From Ipomoea triloba (taxonomy: Eukaryota > Streptophyta > Magnoliopsida > Solanales > Convolvulaceae), in the NCBI RefSeq assembly GCF_003576645.1, contig NC_044925.1, positions 14,128,649 to 14,192,648 on the forward strand: a DNA stretch of 64,000 bases. The letters run 5' to 3'. Numbering within the stretch: position 1 is the stretch's first letter; each line of letters begins with the position of its first letter. A program made the position numbers and the translations under genes. Positions 60,410-64,000 of the stretch are shown in pieces. The notes beneath the pieces are model-generated. The model was not told the DNA's origin. It made no database searches and was given only the letters and a program-made list of their open reading frames with translations.

Positions 60410-61470
60410 GGTTGTTATGAATATGGATGTTGGCAAATAGATTATGAGATGGTGGTTCTTGGATGATTAATAGCTTATGAGTATATTAACGATGGATTTA
60501 AGGGGTACTTAAAGTTTAATGGTGATTTATGGGCAATAATGAATTTTGTTAATTAATGATGGTGGATTAAGGTGATGATTAAGAGTACTTAATGATTAAT
60601 TATGGTGATTTGGATCACGTTGAAGCCTAGTGATGAGGATAATGTTGGACTAAGGATTAAAGATTTATGTTAAGTATAGATGGGTAAGTTGTTGAAGGTG
60701 AGAAATTGTGGACTAAATATGAGTTATGGGCATCATAAATAAGTAAGGATTACAATATTGATGGGTTAAGACTAATGAGGGTAATTATGGATATGGGTTA
60801 TGGTTTATTGATTTAAGGTGGAAATCAATTATGAATTATGGTTAAGGGTGGTGATTAGTGATTAAAATGGTGATTATGAACTATTATTCTTATTAATAAA
60901 TAAGGAAAGTTATGAAGATTATGAGCTTATAAGAATTATGATTAAAGATTGGATTAATGATGGAATTAAATGAGGATGATGGAATGATGGATAACGTTAT
61001 TGATGATGGTGATGTCATTATGTTGTTGAGCTAAGATGTTGAATTATAATTATGGTGGTGATATATAATGGTATAATTATGGTACATGAGTTATGAATTG
61101 GTGATTATGAATTAATGGTTTAGATTAATGGATAATTATGGATTATGGTTAATAATGGTGTTAATGCTCTCGATGACTTGATAATGATGCTATAATGTTG
61201 TTGACTTGTTGTCGATGATGGATTACAAGGTTAGTAGTTACTAATGACAATAATTAATGCTTAAGAGTGATTAAGGTCAATTGTTGGATTATGGGTGACT
61301 AAGTATCGATTATGGATGTGCGATATCCTCAAGTTATGATCTAATGGTGTTGATCATTATGGAAGTTGTTGATGTCGATAGTGACAAGGATAACTATCTA
61401 TTATTAGTTAATGGTGGAACCATGATTATGGATTACCGATGATGATTGGATCGTAAGATGGACTGAAGTT
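60410..61470. repeat. C-poor degenerate low-complexity region in L8
   Basis: About 1 kb built of words such as gattatgg, ttaatggtgatt and gatgatgg, with very few C on the plus strand. No fixed period was identified by eye. Confidence 0.7.
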
Positions 61471-62170
61471 CATGATAAGGAATAAGTATTGGGAATGGAT
61501 ATATGTAGTGTTAGTAGAATATATAAGTATCCGATGAGTGACCAGCTCGTGTTCAGCTGTGTTTTCTTCCAAATTTTGCTCGTACTTGAGCTATGCTTGA
61601 AAAGCCTTTGGGCAAGTAAAAATGTTTCTGAAAACTTACGTTGAAGAACGTATGCTATTTTGGTACATCGGTTGTCAAAACCTTTTTTTTTAAAAGGAAA
61701 ATACCACTTTTAGTGAGTGGGTACTTTACGTGGGAATGATGAGAAAATGATGTTAAAATGAATAAAACCTTAGTTTCAAGGAGTTACGAGGATCTTGTTG
61801 TCTTTTACCTCGGGCTATAATTACCGAAGGTTGTCATTGAAATATGTACGGTTGTATTCGTACTTAGGCGAAGTCTATTCGCCGAGTCTCTACGTCACTC
61901 ATGTATGGCTAGACTGTGGGAGTGTGCACACTTAAGCGTATTGACTCTGTCGTCTCCGGGTTGGTGTCATTTTAATGGACCTAGGCGGGGCCACACTAGG
62001 GGCCATTCTAATGAACCATCGTCCAAGGGACCGAGAAGAAAACTTGGGTAATGACCTCAAGCCCATGTTCCAGGTTCAATCGGTCAACGACAAGGAATAT
62101 TCAATATTTCCTATAAGGCCTCATACTTTGAAATGAAACTAAGTCGTGTTTTCAAAAGTAATGGTTGAAT

Positions 62171-64000
62171 TGTGACACCCCCAACCTCACACAGGCTGAG
62201 ATAGATAAAATCTCAACACAACAGCTGCCTAACTCAACCAAACAGAACATAGCGGAAGCGAATTTAAAACCTAAGGGGCGTCATGCCACATCTAGGTAAG
62301 ATAACACAGCCTAGATGCACAGGCTAACCGTAAAAGCTGAACTGTATAAACGATAATCTTCAAGTCAAGTCTCGAAACATCCAAACACTAGTCAAGAGTT
62401 TATAAAGTCTCAAATGGCTCACAGGCCAAAGCATAAATCTAAAAACATAACCACTATCTAAGCCTCCTCATACGGGTGTATCTCTATCGCGCTCACGCAA
62501 AGACTTTAAGGCAAACCTGGAAAACACACAAAGAACCATTAGCAAAAGACTGCTAAGTAACCACCATTCACACCCGCAAGGAAGTATAGATATACATATA
62601 AGTTTGTAAATAGGTTTACACACCCATATAGAATATAAACACCAACAAACTGTTCAATAGTTCAAATCGGATACTCAACAATGATAAACTGAACGAATCA
62701 CGAACCAAGACTCATCCAAACGAAGCCAATATCCAACAAGGAATATATATATATATAACGAATCCACAAACGAGATACCAACTGAACACAATCATAAGGA
62801 ACAATCAATCATAATTGAGAACAACGAGATATCAACAGAATAAACAAGGACTCATAACCAAAGAACCGAAAGGAAAACCCAACACCAACCACCAAACCTC
62901 ACACCAATCATCGTATCGAACCCGACCCCAAACAAAAGCCGAGTACACAGGGGTAAAAACCCAATCACGGGGACCGAAGTCCAATCACAGGGGTGAATCG
63001 ACCCAATCACGGGGGTAATGAACCCAATCACGGGGTAATGAGCCCAATCACAGGGACCGTAGTCCAGTCACAGGGACCTAAGTCCAATCACAGGGGTCAT
63101 CGACCCAATCACGGGGGTAATGAACCCAATCACAGGGGTAATGAACCCGAATACAAACAATAGTAGCACATATAGTTCACCCAACAAACTCCAATGATAC
63201 CAACAAACCAACATCACATACTCATACTCCAACCTCAGCCCAAAACAACCAAACAAAGTGTTCATCTCATCTATGAACACAAACAAATTCCCAGGTAATA
63301 TGAATATCAAGAATCAATATACCAAGAGTACCAAAAGGGAACTAAAGACATGAATAATCTCCAAGACAAGGTAATAAATACCCAACGAAAGGCATGGATG
63401 AATACTCCAAGGACATGGCAAAATACTCCACCAAACAATCCAACCATGATCAGAAACAAAGGAGAAACAACAGACAACAACATCACAAAACAGTCTCTGG
63501 AAGCAGATTCCCAGAGACCTTGCGGAACACATCAACGGATCTCAGCCCTCCGCCGCACTCCTCCGCAAGAAGGAGGCGGTCCTCCTCAACGGAACACCAT
63601 CTCCCGTTCAACCCAACCGTCTTGGCCTTGCGGAACTCCCCGGCGGGTTACATTGTACCGCCGAGGACCTCCGCAAGGTCAACTTCAACTCCCAGTTCCA
63701 GAATGCAAAGCAGACACGAAGAAATTGTTTCCAGAGGGTAAAATCAGACCAAATACATCAACATTTCATCCAAATTAGAGGCCAAAAACATGGAAATCCA
63801 AACCATCAATGATCATACAACACTAGGCAAAAGATCAAGACGAAATCCAACAAATAGATTCAACAAAATAGGCTAATCACAAGGAATTTTCAGGATTTCC
63901 AACACCAAGAACATCATATAGATTAGGAGTGAATAAAAATAGTTTTGATGGACATAGTGGTTACCTTGAGTAGCTTTCTCCAACTCCAACAAGCCCTAAG
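62171..64000 (-). mobile_element. F2 LTR (copy M3), 3'-terminal part, runs off the window
   Basis: The plus-strand edge tgtgacacccccaacctcac, the inverted gcctgtgcatctagg module near 62300-62330, and the following sequence match M1 and M2, with divergence. A minisatellite occupies 62950-63152, and a ccgcc/aacgga-rich stretch (63530-63690) matches M1 near 31500-31650 and M2 near 51700-51840. It is inserted in L8; the left flank is tgaat and the other end is outside. Confidence 0.82.
62950..63152. repeat. 20-21-base minisatellite in F2 LTR copy M3
   Basis: About nine to ten units of the type aatcacgggggtaatgaaccc alternate with cacagggaccgtagtcca variants. The array sits at the same LTR position as those in M1 and M2 but with a different unit. 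Confidence 0.85.

Larger units (their letters stand above)
59176..62170 (+). mobile_element. F1 LTR (copy L8), interrupted by F2 LTR M3
   Basis: It starts tgtaataccccgtattttcc at 59176 and carries the CpG-rich block, a four-unit 42-base array (59321-59500), the palindrome (59576-59601), TTA/TA and GA microsatellites (59818-59880, 59946-59974), and a C-poor low-complexity region (60410-61470). The reading is interrupted at 62171 by M3, so the 3' end and target duplication lie outside the window. No coding sequence is present. Confidence 0.85.

Noticed and set aside
62950..63152. CRISPR-like array
   Set aside because: Tandem minisatellite without spacers.

Overview
The window is nuclear DNA of a flowering plant, probably a eudicot. 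It is a dense nest of LTR retrotransposons: long LTRs beginning TGTAACACCCC/TGTAATACCCC and ending GGGGTGTTACA, plant Copia and Ty3-gypsy polyproteins, and primer sites matching plant tRNA-Asp and initiator tRNA-Met. No complete host gene was found. The only non-transposon coding candidate is a 96-base exon-like stretch (39247-39342, minus). Family names rest on motif recognition, not on a database search.

Left part (1-21.8 kb). A decayed SIRE/Maximus-type Copia element lies on the minus strand (144-11418, 3' LTR missing). Its 3' region is cut by an LTR of a recurrent gypsy family, called F1 here, and the Copia itself sits inside another F1 LTR. That F1 LTR in turn interrupts element B, a minus-strand member of an Athila-like non-autonomous family. 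A second member, element A (12066-18693, plus), is complete, with paired LTRs and a 5-base target duplication, and is also inserted into B. To the right of B lie the 3' part of another Athila-like unit and a broken ORF resembling the plant transposon-protein domain.

Middle (21.8-40.9 kb). A Tat-type Ty3-gypsy element (gag, protease, reverse transcriptase) is split by two F1 solo LTRs with perfect target duplications and by an F2 LTR placed just after the YVDD motif. A third F1 solo LTR sits inside the F2 LTR. AT-rich, microsatellite-rich sequence, a 436-base gap and a Copia-like LTR remnant follow.

Right part (40.9-64 kb). Element C, a third Athila-like member, carries an F1 solo LTR in its 5' LTR. 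About 1.7 kb of it is repeated after a single N, probably an assembly duplication. Next come a truncated chromovirus gag-protease remnant, an F2 LTR with its polypurine tract and non-coding interior, two F1 LTRs and a terminal F2 LTR.

The most unusual signals are the single-ORF family A/B/C, which shows no recognisable gag or pol; four different sequences within 1.3 kb that are all tandemly repeated at exactly 42 bases; a conserved 26-base palindrome in F1 LTRs; palindromic ACACGCGTGT clusters in the Athila-like family; and the exon-like minus-strand segment near 39.3 kb. Single-N joins flanked by repeated sequence show that parts of the assembly, especially 1.8-6.1 kb and 44.4-47.9 kb, are unreliable.
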